From contig CANTFL010000143.1 in assembly GCA_947650285.1 (NCBI GenBank), positions 62,001 to 126,000 of the forward strand: a stretch of 64,000 nucleotides of DNA, written 5' to 3'. Source of the stretch: Hyaloperonospora brassicae. Lineage: Eukaryota > Oomycota > Peronosporomycetes > Peronosporales > Peronosporaceae. The translations under genes and the position numbers were made by a program. Shown one piece after another: positions 21,144-34,300 of the stretch. The first letter of the stretch is position 1. Every line of letters starts with the position of its first letter. The notes under the pieces are model-generated. The model had not been told where the DNA came from. It did not search any database and saw nothing but the letters and a program-made list of their open reading frames with translations.

Positions 21144-22267
21144 TGGTAAAGCGACTACTCAAATTAGCGATCGGGGAACTGATCGCGTTCCAGTGATATC
21201 CGAGCCAGTTAACGGGTTGCAGCGCCGGTCCCACAACTGGTCGGATCGCGTCCATTGGGCGGTCAGACAAAACTGGATATCAGATAGGACAGGACGGGAC
21301 ATGCGATATCGGGTTTGGGTATGACGGACGAAGGGTACGAGTCCTGGAGATGGGGTTATTGGCATGGGGAAGATTATGTTGGCGATCAGTTGATCAAGGT
21401 GGAAACCACGATCAGCAAGGCAATCGCGATCAAGGAGGAAATCGAGACCGCGATCGGCGATCAAATATGTAATCGCGATCAGTAAGGCGATCGCGATCAG
21501 GAGGCGATCAAGATCGTGATCAGGAATCGGGTATGAGATCGCGATCAGGCTAGTGTGGGTTACACCAGACGATCGGCGACCAGAAGGGCGACTCCGATCG
21601 GATAAGTATATCAGGTGTGTGTCACTTAAGTACAAGGTCGCGACCGCCTAGAGAGAGCGACATGTGGCAAACGATGTCCAAAACATGGGGATATGGATAG
21701 GGTTGTTGGGTTTGATTGGTTAACAGTAAACATAGTTCAATTTGTTTCATGGTACACGTGTCGACTTCTCCTCCGGGTGGATCACTGGCCACCCGACGTC
21801 AAGGAAAAGTCACATACTTTAATCAAGTGATACCCTGGATAGTTTGGCCAGGGATCAAGAACTATCAAACAACACCCCAACTGCGACTGGACGCAGGAAA
21901 CCCTTTGTGGCTGAGGACTCAAGATCGCGAGACGGCTCAAGTGGTCAGAAGGCTCGCGAATCAAGGTCTACATTTGGACAAGGCGATCTGTTACAGACCA
22001 GAGTGACTAATATCGAGCTCCCTACGAGTATACAAGTGATCCCGTGACGAATCCCACGAGATTACGTCAACCCCGATCGTGGTGTGAAGATTTCCACACC
22101 GAGATCAAATCTCTATCCCGTCGCAAACACGGTCTAGTTTTACATTGACACGAGTCCACCTGGAAGAGTGCAACCCGTCCGACCTACGGGTGCACAAGGT
22201 AAGCAGAAGTTACAAGACGGAATCGGAGTACCCCCTCTGATAGTTGGTCTTCTAAGCGTCAGTGGAG
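21144..22267 (+). repeat. Element A 3' LTR (about 1124 bp)
   Basis: Matches the 5' LTR with about six differences in the first 170 bp and three in the next 880 bp. The last 75 bp or so diverge sharply, apart from gtaccccctct and the end cagtggag. It contains the same GATC-rich block and the same spurious ORFs. Confidence 0.9.
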
Positions 22268-24459
22268 AGACGGGATCACATTAGCGTATTTGTGAACCCC
22301 GCTTTACCACAGTACAAGGTACCCAATTTCAGATTCATTGTACGCAGGGTAGTCGAAATCCACATATAAGTTCGTGCAGTAATAGTGCTCCTACGAAACA
22401 AGCACTATTGGGAGACTTATTATAATAATATTTAGTCGAACTGTTGAAAATGTATACATAATTCTTCATATGCATATGTTTTGTACTACTTCAATCCTAA
22501 GCTACAAATATCTTTTCTATCCACCTGCTCTCCACATATTGTGCGCTTCTAGCATCAACAAGTTGTGTATTCATTGACATAATGGAATATGTGAAAAATA
22601 CGATGAAGCGTGCTAGTAATATAGTTTGATGGTAAATTTCTGATATATGTTTTCCTTAACTTGTAAATATAGGTCGATAATGCCATGTATACATCAGTAT
22701 CTACGTTTCGAGAAAATAATGGTCAAATAAATGGTGCAGCATTAGAAGACCATCCAGCAAACGTGAAGATTGACGGATTAATTTGATACTCCACACTTGG
22801 TCTGCTGGGGATCGTGACCAAAAAATGCACTTTCAGCCCATTTCATGTGCATCATTTTGCACGTGACGTGGTAAGCTTAAACAAATTTTGTGTCCATAAC
22901 AATAAACAAGCCTGTCTTGACATTGTGTATGCGTTTGGAAACCCTTCCGCAATCGTTTTTTGGTCAGACTGAAGCTGTTCATAAAGCGCCATTCGTAGCG
23001 AGCAAAGAAACTTTAACGCCATTGACGTACCAATGGATGGGTTGCTAATCTAACGAGTTCATAAATTAGAAGTTTGGGGTCCTGGTGCGCCATAAATATT
23101 GCTATGCGTGTGTACTTGAAGAATATAAAAACGTGACGATACCGTTGTGTCAGTTAACAATGATAAGCTCTTGCATCCGACAAAATTAGCAACACCTAGC
23201 AATTATCACACATATCTACATTTGTTGACAGTCTTTTTGTAATAGAACTGTCGATCGAAAGTATTACCACACCAAATTCTCATGCCTAGTCAGTTGAATC
23301 AATCTCTTCGTAATTATACAAGCGACCTTCCCACTATTTCCGTCGATCCACTTTTAGCACAAGAAAAAAGTTTATCTTAGCTTTAGATAGAGGCCTCCAA
23401 TTAGAATGATATGCGGGCAATACCTTTGATCATGTAATTGTTAGGTCTGTTCAATCAAATTCGATCACATAAATTATTGTGTTGCTAGCTTTCATGGATT
23501 GGTTCAAATGTTTTGATGAAATTATAAAGTATGTATAAGGATCGCGTCTAAGGATATTAATTTAGGCGAAAGTCAGTCCCCATGGGCTTCGAATTAGCGA
23601 TTTTTAGACTTGTTGGCGGCTCAAATTTTCATTGGGCCTCGAGAAAGTCAGCTTTTTTGCAAGAATGAGCAAGCCTCTTTCGTGATATCGTGGTCACTCA
23701 GAAAACTCACATATTGAACGACGATTTTAATTTAAATATCTAATATTGGGTGTGTTTTTCATCTTGATCAAGCGTTTACATTGTTGTGGGGTTAAATGTA
23801 ACATGAAACAGACTGCTACCGAGAGGTTTTTGAGTATGATATGATGTTTATAATTCTGTACCAAGTCAAATTTGAAAGGTCTGAAGTCAAAAAAACAATA
23901 ATACATCACATAATACATAAAATGATATCTGGTGTAAGCTACCTGTTTAGTAATAATTACGTTTATGTATTTAAATTTTAGAACGAGATATTCATGTATT
24001 CACGCAAGAAGCGTAGAATTGTCTGGTAAGATGACACTAAAACATCAGCCAAGTTTTTAGTTCCGTGTTCGTGCTTTGACGCGCAGCGCAGCGCATGTGG
24101 TAACAATTCTGTATTACACTCAAATCCGACTATTATGGGGAGAAGTAGAGTTGTAGCGTAAATCCTTTACAACGCTCTAAACTCACCAGATGCCACTTAT
24201 AGATCTGGAAAGAAGTGTGTGCGCTCATCTCAAGCAAAATCAGTGTACATAAGACAATCAGATTGCCACAAGATATTATAAGTATATCGTTCAGCATCTT
24301 CATACCACTTTTATGCGGCTATATTTTACTCGGGATCGATAATTTGATGCTTAGCGTGGATGTTCATCAAAAAGAAAGCAGAAAAGCACATTGGCGCAAA
24401 TTCTTCATTTTTTGTTGTGCTCTCCCGCCTCTTTGTACCTCTAAGGTTGTATGTAAAAT
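22268..24459. other. AT-rich intergenic sequence, no gene seen
   Basis: Stops occur in all frames; the longest ORF is 63 codons. Nothing assignable was found. Confidence 0.6.
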
Positions 24460-24625
24460 TGACCGCGGTACAGTGGTTAATATACGGCTTTACGACTAGG
24501 AATCTGAGGATTCGAGCCTGGTTTGTGGGTATCTTCAGCCATTTAAGAAATATGTGGACAGCTCTACCCACTTAAGTACTAATTCAAGGCGCTATAGCAA
24601 CTGGGCCTAAAATGGCTGCAGACGG
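24460..24625 (+). mobile_element. tRNA-derived SINE, copy 1
   Basis: A degenerate tRNA-like head (24460-24536) has an A-box-like ggtacagtggttaatatacgg and a B-box-like ggattcgagcctgg. It is followed by a body with gtggacagctctacccac and ctgggcctaaaatggctgca. Head, body order and the last motif recur at 46524-46660. It is too degenerate to be a working tRNA gene. Confidence 0.65.
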
Positions 24626-27019
24626 TAGAAGGATTGAAGCAAATTCGCCATAGGTACACTTCCGTTCGAAAAAATTCGGTAAGCGACTGTTAGCAAACCT
24701 TTTGGGCATTTAAGGATAATTAGAAGGCCTTAGCAGGTAGAGCGAACCAACTTGTGCTGTATTGCAAAAAAGAGCTTGATGTGTTGAAAGCATACATAAC
24801 ATTCTACAGTTCGTCTTAACTAAAAATATATGTATCTTTACTACAAAAAGATCACAGTAAAATGTTGTGTATCGTTATAATAGTAAAAAAGCTCTTAAAA
24901 CCTATTTGTGTGTAGAACACTTTGTTGGCTTACGTCGATTCTATGATTTATTTTTAGGTACGTTTCGATGATCAGTCGGTCATAGGCTAAACCTATGCAT
25001 AATCGTGCTATAAAGCAGGCGAATTTTATTTATGGCATAAATATGCCTGTAACTATAGGGAAACACATTAATATATCTTCTTTAGACATACAATACCAAC
25101 GAAATTACATATGATGCATTCAACAACTTATATCGGTCTCAGTCACTTAAAATAGTTTTTAATCTCATTTTTGATGACCCAAAAGAAGTTTTGGATTGAG
25201 TAAGATGTCGCAAAATGATATTAAAAAGGGAGATAAAAAATGCCCAATCTAATCGCAAAATAGAATAATGCACAGATAATTGGAATATAAAAAACGCATT
25301 AGATAATTGAAAAATTTAAAACATGCCTCACGTCTTAGTAAGCTCAACTGAATGTGGTACACAAAAGAAGACTCATGATGCAGACACACTTCAATCGACT
25401 AAAGCGCAGCACATCAATACAAGTTCTGGTTGTGGATATATGGTTCTCAGCGTAATATATATGAGCACGATGCAACCTATTATAACCCCTCACAAGAGGT
25501 GATGGCATTGGAGATTGCAAGTTGCTCAAATCCCATCGTTGTATGAAAACTGTGTCATTAGCCTTTAACGCGGCTGGATAGAGCAACACCTCACTCGTCT
25601 TTTCCTAGCTACACACACACGCACACGCACACTGACCGTCATTGAGCACCAGCACGCGCGTGTTGCGGTCGTTTGTACACGCGACCTTATCCACGATATC
25701 GACTGCACCTCGCATAAAAATGCAGCAACAACGCAGCATCAACAGAGTAACAACAATAGCAACCTTGGCACCTGTACCAACAATAGCAGCAGAAAGGGAG
25801 TAACAGCATCAACAATAAAAATTGAAACAACAATATAAAATGCAATCGCACTAACATTAAGAGCATTACACCGATTGACTGTGTTTACGGCCGCGACCGA
25901 TGATATAAAGACGAGTTTACTCACTCATATCTCGTGTCTGCGCCTGAAACTGGTGGATACAAGAGCAGCAAATCCGCGGAAGAACCTTCTTCGCGGCTTC
26001 TCATATAGGGCGGGTATTGATCGCGGCCGTAAAATAAAAATCAAAATTGATTGAGGACGTGTGGTTTTATGTGTTACATAGTAACGTTAGTTTACTAGGC
26101 AGTGAGACATTTATCTACCTTCTAATGATTTGGGGCCTTTTTATTTTTTAATATGTTGGCATTATTCAATATCATTGTTATGTAATGGGGCATTTTTTTA
26201 TTTCCCTAATGAAAAAAGGTATTTTATGAGGGAAACTTTTTACGCTTCAACCAAACTATTTTAATAAATCTTGGCCGTATCTCATAGTCCACCGCTTCAG
26301 CTATGATCCATCCTATGCTATCGCTGTCAAAAATTAATGAGAAACGGATGCGAAACCGGTGAGCCTATGCTAGTACATTATTAAAATATGTTGATGCATG
26401 TTTATATAGTGTTGGAGACTAAAATATATATAAAAATATAGTGTAACTAGCATTTTTACCAAAACTCGACGATCGTTAAGTAATGCTATAACCTTACAGG
26501 CTGATGCCTGATAGCTCATATCGAACTCGTTTTGATTTAGAGAAGCCACATGAAATGCTAAAAACACGTGATGTGCTATTCGCCAAGCATTACATTTAGC
26601 AGTGTAGTTATATTAAGTAAGGAGAAAGGTGCTAAAAACGATGTTAAGAATATGCTCTATTCATAACAGTTTATTTCTTTATGAGAGGGTCTGATATGAT
26701 TTGCTTGAAAATGTTGTATCTGCACTTAGCCATGTACGCAACGTCCTAAAAATTTCATAAATGTGTATAATTGCTGGCAAGCGGTTTCAGGCAGTTGTAT
26801 GTAATGGGTAATGGCGTAAGTGTGTTTTCACTTAATCTCGAAAGGAATTTGATTGGCGGGCGCGGACGGGGCGATGTACTCGATAGTAGATAACACGTAA
26901 ATACAGATAATATGTTTGGAGATTGGAAATCAGAGATGAGTTTTGCTGGTTCTAATGACCAGATATAATGAGCTCCATTACATGGGGGCATCGTCCACAA
27001 AGATAATATGTCAATCACC
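24626..27019. other. AT-rich intergenic sequence with simple repeats
   Basis: No gene seen. A CA-rich tract at about 25609-25632 and CAA/GCA-rich simple sequence at about 25720-25840 account for the repetitive look. Confidence 0.55.
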
Positions 27020-27915
27020 CACCGCGATCCACATATTATGTTTGTGGAGAATACCGCGGATTACCAATACCAAGGATGCAAGATGTGCGAATAAATGTGC
27101 ATATTATGATCATATAGGCACCATATAATATGGACCAGATAAGATAACGTGGAGTATGGCGAAAGTTCGGGAGACAAGATGATGTGGACAAAGAAAAAGA
27201 ACGGCAATCGTGCGAACCTCATAGTAGCTGCATTGATTGGGAAGAGAAATGTTGTGACCTATATAAAGCACGAAGAATATTTGTACTCTAGGCAATTGCT
27301 GTGGCACAAAATTTGAAGGACCACATACCGCGATTGCAATTGCGACTCAAAATAAAGGTACTGTCAATTATGCATCTGATCTTGACTACATAGAACCAGG
27401 AGTCGAGATTCGGTAATGACGACACGTGGGATTTGGTTCATACATACGGACAAGCAATATCGTAACCTTGAATTATCCAATGACTATAATTAGCTAGCTA
27501 CAATTGTTATTACGTAAATACGCGTCGTTCTTCTTCCGAAAGATTTTTTTTGGCTTTTCGACGTTAGAGAATAGCGATCGAGCTACTAAAGAAATTGCCT
27601 ATAGATTTATTTCTCAGCTCAAAGCCAACCCCCAACAAATTGTGACCAAACGCAGCACTTTTCTTGCGTGTCATAGTGCAAGATCGTAAGGCGGCTCAAG
27701 TGGTCAGCAGGAAAGCAAAACCAAATATTAATATCCAATTATTGATCGTGGCGATCCCAAGAAATATAGCGATCTTTAGAGAGTCTCCAAAAAAATTTGA
27801 TCAGTATATAATTTAATAATCTCCCTTGACCGACACATATCTTGACCGCACTTAAGTTTCGAATTAACTCAGTATACCATAATGGTAACCCCCTACCGAC
27901 AGATGCATATAGTGA
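27020..27915 (+). mobile_element. Ancient, decayed LTR of the element A family
   Basis: Islands of similarity appear in the right order: ggaccacataccgcgat (27317-27333, exact match to the 47374 solo LTR), cacgtgggatttggtt (27424-27439), aggcggctcaagtggtcag (about 27690-27708, match to both element A LTRs) and aaccccctaccgacag (27887-27902). The sequence between is AT-shifted. The ends cannot be fixed. Confidence 0.6.
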
Positions 27916-30900
27916 GATTGATTAATGATGTGATAATGGAACACTCCCTCCAATTAAAATTGTCAGGATGTTAACGTAGAGTCAGGATCACATGTGCAAT
28001 TTTGTAACTCTCACTCCACCACATTTCCCTTTCAGCTAGTTTCACACACCACACCGGTGAATATACGCGTATATCTTATTCCAAGGAACGTACAAAGATT
28101 TACATCGAACTATTTCATGTGCCATTATATACTACTGCATTCCTCGATAGAATAGAAATCGTATCGATGATGTGCTAGTAGGTGTATCAATTCATACAAG
28201 GACCACACAAAACACATGTCTTCTGCGCCTGCAAAGTATATTGAACGAGTGCTAGCCGCTTGAGGACCGACTGAGCGCCGGTCATAAATCTGGGTCAACA
28301 CATATGAGATCGAAACACAAACAATAAAATGCGCAAGGTTGTGGATTTACGTAGGATCTATTTGCGTCGCCAGGTAGTTATGAAGACGATAGCTCACGTA
28401 ACAGCGTTTAAAAATGGTGTTTTTCGTCGAGGAGTGCAGCTGAACAGAGGAAGGGTGGCGCGACTGTAAGTCATTCGGTTTTATACTTAACAGATAAGCT
28501 ATAATCCTCATTTTATGACATCTACCGTGTGTATTTTTGTTAGAGATGATACATGTTGGTAACCGCGCCTTAGGACGCATGGTTAGTATGACAAGGTCAT
28601 AATATTCTGATGTATATAATCTGCCTTTATGCAGTGAATACATCATGACAAGATGTTCTTTGTACGGCACGAAACAATTGATTTTATCCAATTTAGCTGG
28701 CGCGGTTAATAACGTAAAAGCACTGATCCTCCTTCTTTTCGTAATGCGTATTCGCAAAGACAACCGAAATATACATGGCTTTGTAAACCGTTGAAAATAG
28801 TACTATATGGTCTGCAATCGCGAATACTGACACTTGCATCCAAATCAATATAGATACTCTGGTAAAATGATTATGGCAAGCTTTCAGAGATCACAAAATT
28901 CTGATGTATTGTGTAAATTAATACAGTGGGCCCACGGTTATTTCGACGTACTGGAGAAGGAGTTGAGCTTATAAGACGCTGAGCTTGCATTACTTTCTTT
29001 TTTTATAAAATCAAATGGCCCTGGTCCGTCATTGATTGTATTGATCCTATCAAGGCTAGTTTATAATTTGTGGTATTCATAAATGAACACATAACAGTTT
29101 AATTGGTATCTGGTACGACAAGTGCTCAATTAGACCCTTATAATTTGCTGGACAAAGTGTGAAACCGCCTAGAAGCGTCATCGGCAAAAGGCTACCCCTT
29201 TCCTTTTAGTCTTCGTAGTCCGGCTGCTCATAGAGCATTCAAATAATTTCGCAAAGTCAATTTTTTTGCTGATAATATTCAAAAATTACTCTAGCGCTTA
29301 TTTGACCTACTAAGTAATCAACATCAAAAACGATCAAGATATTACATAGGGGTTTCTCACTGTTTTGTTCGCATGCGGGTTTGATGTAAGATATACTTAA
29401 ATGAGTAACCAATTAATCACTTTACAATATATATGACATGCTGTTTTGTTTTTGACGTCTAATAAGGTGTTAGTGCCGATTTTTAATTTAGTGCATTCAT
29501 GGATATTTTGACACGGTACAGTAGCAATTCACACAAGAGAATTAAAATTTATACCTCTGTAGAAAAAATGATTCGCCTGATCCGCTGCTACACGATCGAC
29601 GAATATCTTACCGATTGATAGTAAATTATTACGAGGCAGTGATTACAGCTTTGCGAACCTGACCTCAGGCTGTTTTGCGACAACATTTGTGACCCATCGT
29701 CAATTTGTAAGGTAATAATTTAGAGCTGATTGTCTTAAATCCGGCTATTTTTTGTTGTTGTAGTTTAACTAAAGCGACTTCGAGGTTGGTACGTGTGTGG
29801 CTTAATTTATTGTCCCCATCCAGAATCGTTTCATGTATAGATGAGCTGGCTATAAACAGATTGGCTTTATCATCCACCATCGCCAACAGAATAGCAAATT
29901 AGGTAGAGTTTTGATGCGACCAATTCTTCACAGGAAGATCTTTTTTCGATGCGACAAAATGGTTGATGGAAATGGACAAAAATCAAAAATACATTCATAA
30001 ATTTATTTTGTTTAAGGTATCGGTATCCTATGAATAATCTATCATTAAAATAATCTATAACTGAAGATGTCTTTATCTGTTCTACCAAAGAATATTATCT
30101 TTAGATAAAGACGTTTTTGTAAAATATCCTTTATTCTTAACAACCCATTACGTCAACATACTCTGATTAAAGCTATGACTATTTGTATTTGCTTTGACGC
30201 CACTCTTATTGTCCAATTTATTTTTTGTAGATAGTTTCACAATTCTAGCAATAAGGGCCTTTCCACTTTATATTAACAGTTATTGTGAATTCGGGGCTAC
30301 ATCTTCTTTCTGCATAGTCTTTGGCATCATATTTATACTGCAGTTGTAAGTCCGAACGCGTCTTTTTATAAATTTTACTACTATCAAAACAAAATCCCTC
30401 ACAGGCGTGTGAAATACTCGGCAAATAATGTTTATTATTTTCATTGACAATGAATCGGCACGCATGTTGACGGTTAAATGCTGCAAGCTGACCAATGAAG
30501 GTGCTTTATAAGATAGTATATTATTGGTGATGCAAAGCGCAGCGTATACATATTTAATTAGTATAGCGAACAAATTTACTTGACTTAATCTTGTCCATTT
30601 ACTCAATCCATAGGAGTCTGTCTTCCCGTGCAGTCGAATAAGGAGAAAAGTAAGATAATCTGGTCTACTTAAATGTAAAATGCGATGCAACATTCTCATC
30701 ATTTAAAATACAACTCTTTCTTTTAAAAAAATACATTGTAATATAAAATTTTCTATCTGTTTGAATCACGGTGAATTATTAGGGTGCTTTACTTCTGTTA
30801 ACCTTGAACCATAATGAGACGATCCGCTTTTTCTTTTGGAATATCTCAGCACCTTCGGTATGCGCTAATGGTTCTTGTGGCGGAATGTATCATAGACTCC

Positions 30901-33900
30901 GATACAGTCGGGGCAGACGGATCCTGACCGATTTAGCCGCAAGACCCTTGACGTCCATCAAATTGTGCTTGACTACAAAATGGAATTGATTACACACGAT
31001 ATAAGCAAAGAATACCGCTATCTTCGAGATTAAAAACGTTAACAATAAATTTCATGCTTCAATTACAAGATCTCATCTCGAGTATCAATATTTGAGCGTG
31101 ACAATACAACTTTATTCTAATTTGCGCCATTACGACCCAGCGACATATGATGATGAAGCTTAAGGTCTAAGACCTAGAATTTCGCAGTTCCAGTCAGATC
31201 ACACATATTGATAATCACGTTTCTCGCGTCGAATACATTGCGACAAAGAATCTTTGAGGTCTTTGATCTTGGTATTTTTAAACGAGTCTACTTTTAATAC
31301 CTTAAGCTTTCAAGGGTCAACTCTATGGAATAACCATCGACGAAAAGGCTTTTCCGGCAATATCGATCGAAGCTTGCTGATTTCCAGACAGTTTAAACTG
31401 CTGCGGATAAGGATGTGTCAAAAGCTATGATGGTACGAAATTCGTTATAGTGATGCGAGATTATCTTTTGTCACGTAAGTTAAGGTCATGTTGTATGATC
31501 GTGTCGACCGTGGTATGTCGCGTGTACTTCATTTGATAAAATATGGCATTAAGCCTCGTCCATCCATGGTCGAAAACATAAATCTGAATTTTAAATAAAC
31601 TATTCTACATTTGCTAATATTACGATCGAATAATGTTTCCGTGTATGTACTTTGCGTATGTAAAGACACAAAATCTATAGTATGTACACATATGTAGCAA
31701 CTTGTTGTCTTTTGACGACGATAAGCGCTCTACCTCTTCAATACGCTAAAGGTAAGACATCAGTGTAGGAAGAATACCAGCTTCTAATTTATCTGGACAA
31801 AATGTTCTTTTTGTCACGCAGACAAATTAATAAATTGTTCCTATGCAGTCATAATTTCGAGACGCTCATTAGAATATATACAGCTATTAACGAATTTTCA
31901 GACTTCGGCAGCCAGTTTGTGTAGTCAAGCCAATCTCTCACGGCTTGGTCAAAGGGTGACGTCGTTAAGTTTACTTTCCCATGTTTTATTTTTTGAAGAC
32001 TAACAGTGCTTACAATTTCTATATGCGAAGTGGCCTATAATTTGTATGTCCGTTGATTAAATCAGAGTGCTTCCGCATTCACGTGCTTCTAGGAAAAAAA
32101 TAAGTGGAAGGATTGATATGTATGTGTAGGATATACCAATCGCCAATCCAAACGTTTGTTGGATTTACATTTTTGAAGAAAAATATCCTTCTTTTCCTTT
32201 TTGCCTCAACAGGAACAGCTTTTACGTCATTTGAAGCTTTTTTCGTTACTATCAAGAATCATCGGAATACGATACAATTTTACCGCGCTTGACATCTAGC
32301 GTCCCGCATCTTTCTCAGATAGATTGATACGCTAATCTCAATTTATTCTTTCTTGATCAAACAATAGCACTTATCGCCCCAGTATACAACGAAAACCCCA
32401 TCAGCGGTACTTAAGAACTTATTAGTCGTTGCATTAAAGCTTCGTTACTTTAAAATTCATATTCGTTATCTCATAATCAAATCATGATCGTCATTTTATA
32501 CCTTGTGTCACAAGCCCGGGAGCAACATGTAGATGTGGTAAATTGCTCAGCAGCGCGCTTTAATAAAAAATTGGTAACAAATCAGCTTTTTCGAAAAAAC
32601 CTTTTAAATGTTGTTCCAGACTGGTCATTGCGCAGCTCTTTCTATTGCTGTGAGTAGACCATACTAATAAGTCAACTTGTTCTTATAAATTATTTAATTG
32701 ATGTATACCAGCAGTCGTGAGAAAATACGCGAAGAGATTTGGTAGGTCATTATCCTCAATTTGCGACTCAATTCCCTAGGACCCGGCGCGCCTCATTTTG
32801 CTTTATGTAACCTCGTGTAAAACATTAAGATTGGTAGATCCTGCTCGTGTACCTAAGCTTTCTGTGACGCTCCAGCACCGAACTTTGCTGGGCTCAGGTG
32901 CGACAATGATATCGTTCACGCCGTTTTTAAACATCTCTTAACTCTCATATGCATAAACATAGAACCATCGGATCTAAAATTGTTAAGTCGACGATATGAA
33001 GACTCATCCACATCGGAATCGGTTGGTGAAATTCCTGTAACGATTTGTTTTTAATGTAGTGACGATTGAAAGCTATCAATCGAGCTAATCTTTTGGCTTG
33101 TTTTTGTGCAGCCGTAAACTGCAAGGCATAGTCCCAAAATCTAATGACGCCATCAAGATCGGATAGATGTCTAGAATCCGATGTAAATTTGATATGCCGT
33201 CGTCCCATTTTCAGCAAAATCGTGGCAGCATCTTGCGGTCGTGTATCAGACCTCAAAACTATTCGTACCCGTGAGTCATGCAATTGCCGTTCGCATATGG
33301 TACGAACACCACTTCATGTTATCAACACTATGTAGCATTTAATAGACAATTAGTTAATCTTGTCGCAGAAATATCGGACTCTTTACACTCAATCCCACGC
33401 TATTATAAGTGTAGATTTATCAACAGTCGTTCAAAATCATCATCTTCCGTTAGCGTTGTATTGTCTGAATTTGTTCTAGATAAGAGCCTATCGAAGAATT
33501 GTAGGGGTTCTTGTAACTATGTAGAAAACAATTTATTCTTTTTATAAAGATTCTGTCAACGCTAAAGTCTAAAATAAATTAGGGTATGAAGCAGGGGGTC
33601 TCGATACGTCACGAGCAATCTGTGGCTCTCAGTTCGCCCTTAACGACTACATAATAATGCAGCTGACTCTTTCGGTGCAACACAAGATTAGTAGAAGTGA
33701 CCGTATTTACTGATGATAATAGTACCCCACTAGATGATAGGTTTTTGAAAATTACCCAGAGGCAGAAGCTTCCGTCTCTTAAGTCAAATTCTCGGCTATC
33801 GTTTCTTTTTTACGACGTCTCAGAAAGCGACGAGCGCAATATTAACTTCCTAAGTGACTTCCACTGATTACTTGACATCACATGTATCGACCTATACTAT

Positions 33901-34300
33901 CGCCAGCATGTTTCATTCTTGTCTGCGCAGCTATTCTCTTCCGCCCGCAAGTCTATCTTGTGACGCTACTGGCATCATACAATTTCCCGATGCATCTCGG
34001 GATGAAATCGGTGCGTGTCGACAGGCGGGAAATATATGGTTATTTTCTGTTATATGAGCTATGAACCTCGCCAACCACAAGGGTCCTTTTTACATTCAAA
34101 AAATGAGACTTAGTGCGCAGACGCTGCATCTTGGCTTGTGAAATGAAGTCTACAACTTACGAGCTGCCGGAGGCAGTGACATGTCAGGGCTGATGCCCCA
34201 CTGTCAAAGGGTACATGCGCACAAGCGCAGAAGAATTAACTGCTATTTTTTAAATGGGCATAGGAATGATGTCGAGCGAGGAAACATTCAACGCATGCAC
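27916..34300. other. AT-rich intergenic sequence, no gene seen
   Basis: The longest ORFs are 138 and 140 codons on the minus strand (28347-28763 and 30280-30702), without a recognisable domain and with AT-driven residue content. I see no promoter, repeat array or element boundary. Confidence 0.5.

Larger units (their letters stand above)
8471..22267 (+). mobile_element. Element A: 13.8-kb chromodomain Ty3/gypsy retrotransposon with dual RNase H, decayed
   Basis: Two near-identical long LTRs (8471-9597 and 21144-22267) enclose, on the plus strand and in order: a primer site, gag with CCHC knuckle, protease, RT, RNase H, a second RNase H, integrase and chromodomain. That order defines Ty3/gypsy chromodomain elements. 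A second RNase H of archaeal type is known from some oomycete gypsy elements and from plant Tat elements. The 3.2 kb after pol carries GATC-rich repeats and an antisense coiled-coil ORF. Flanks atacg (8466-8470) and agacg (22268-22272) match in 4 of 5 bases and are probably the target duplication. Every coding domain is broken by stops or frameshifts, so this copy cannot move on its own. Confidence 0.92.

Noticed and set aside
24460..24536. A tRNA gene
   Set aside because: Stems do not pair consistently and the unit continues into a body shared with the copy at 46524, so it is a SINE head.
25969..25999. Near-perfect inverted repeat ccgcggaagaa / ttcttcgcgg
   Set aside because: Isolated, with an unpaired base and no link to the hairpin-rich family.
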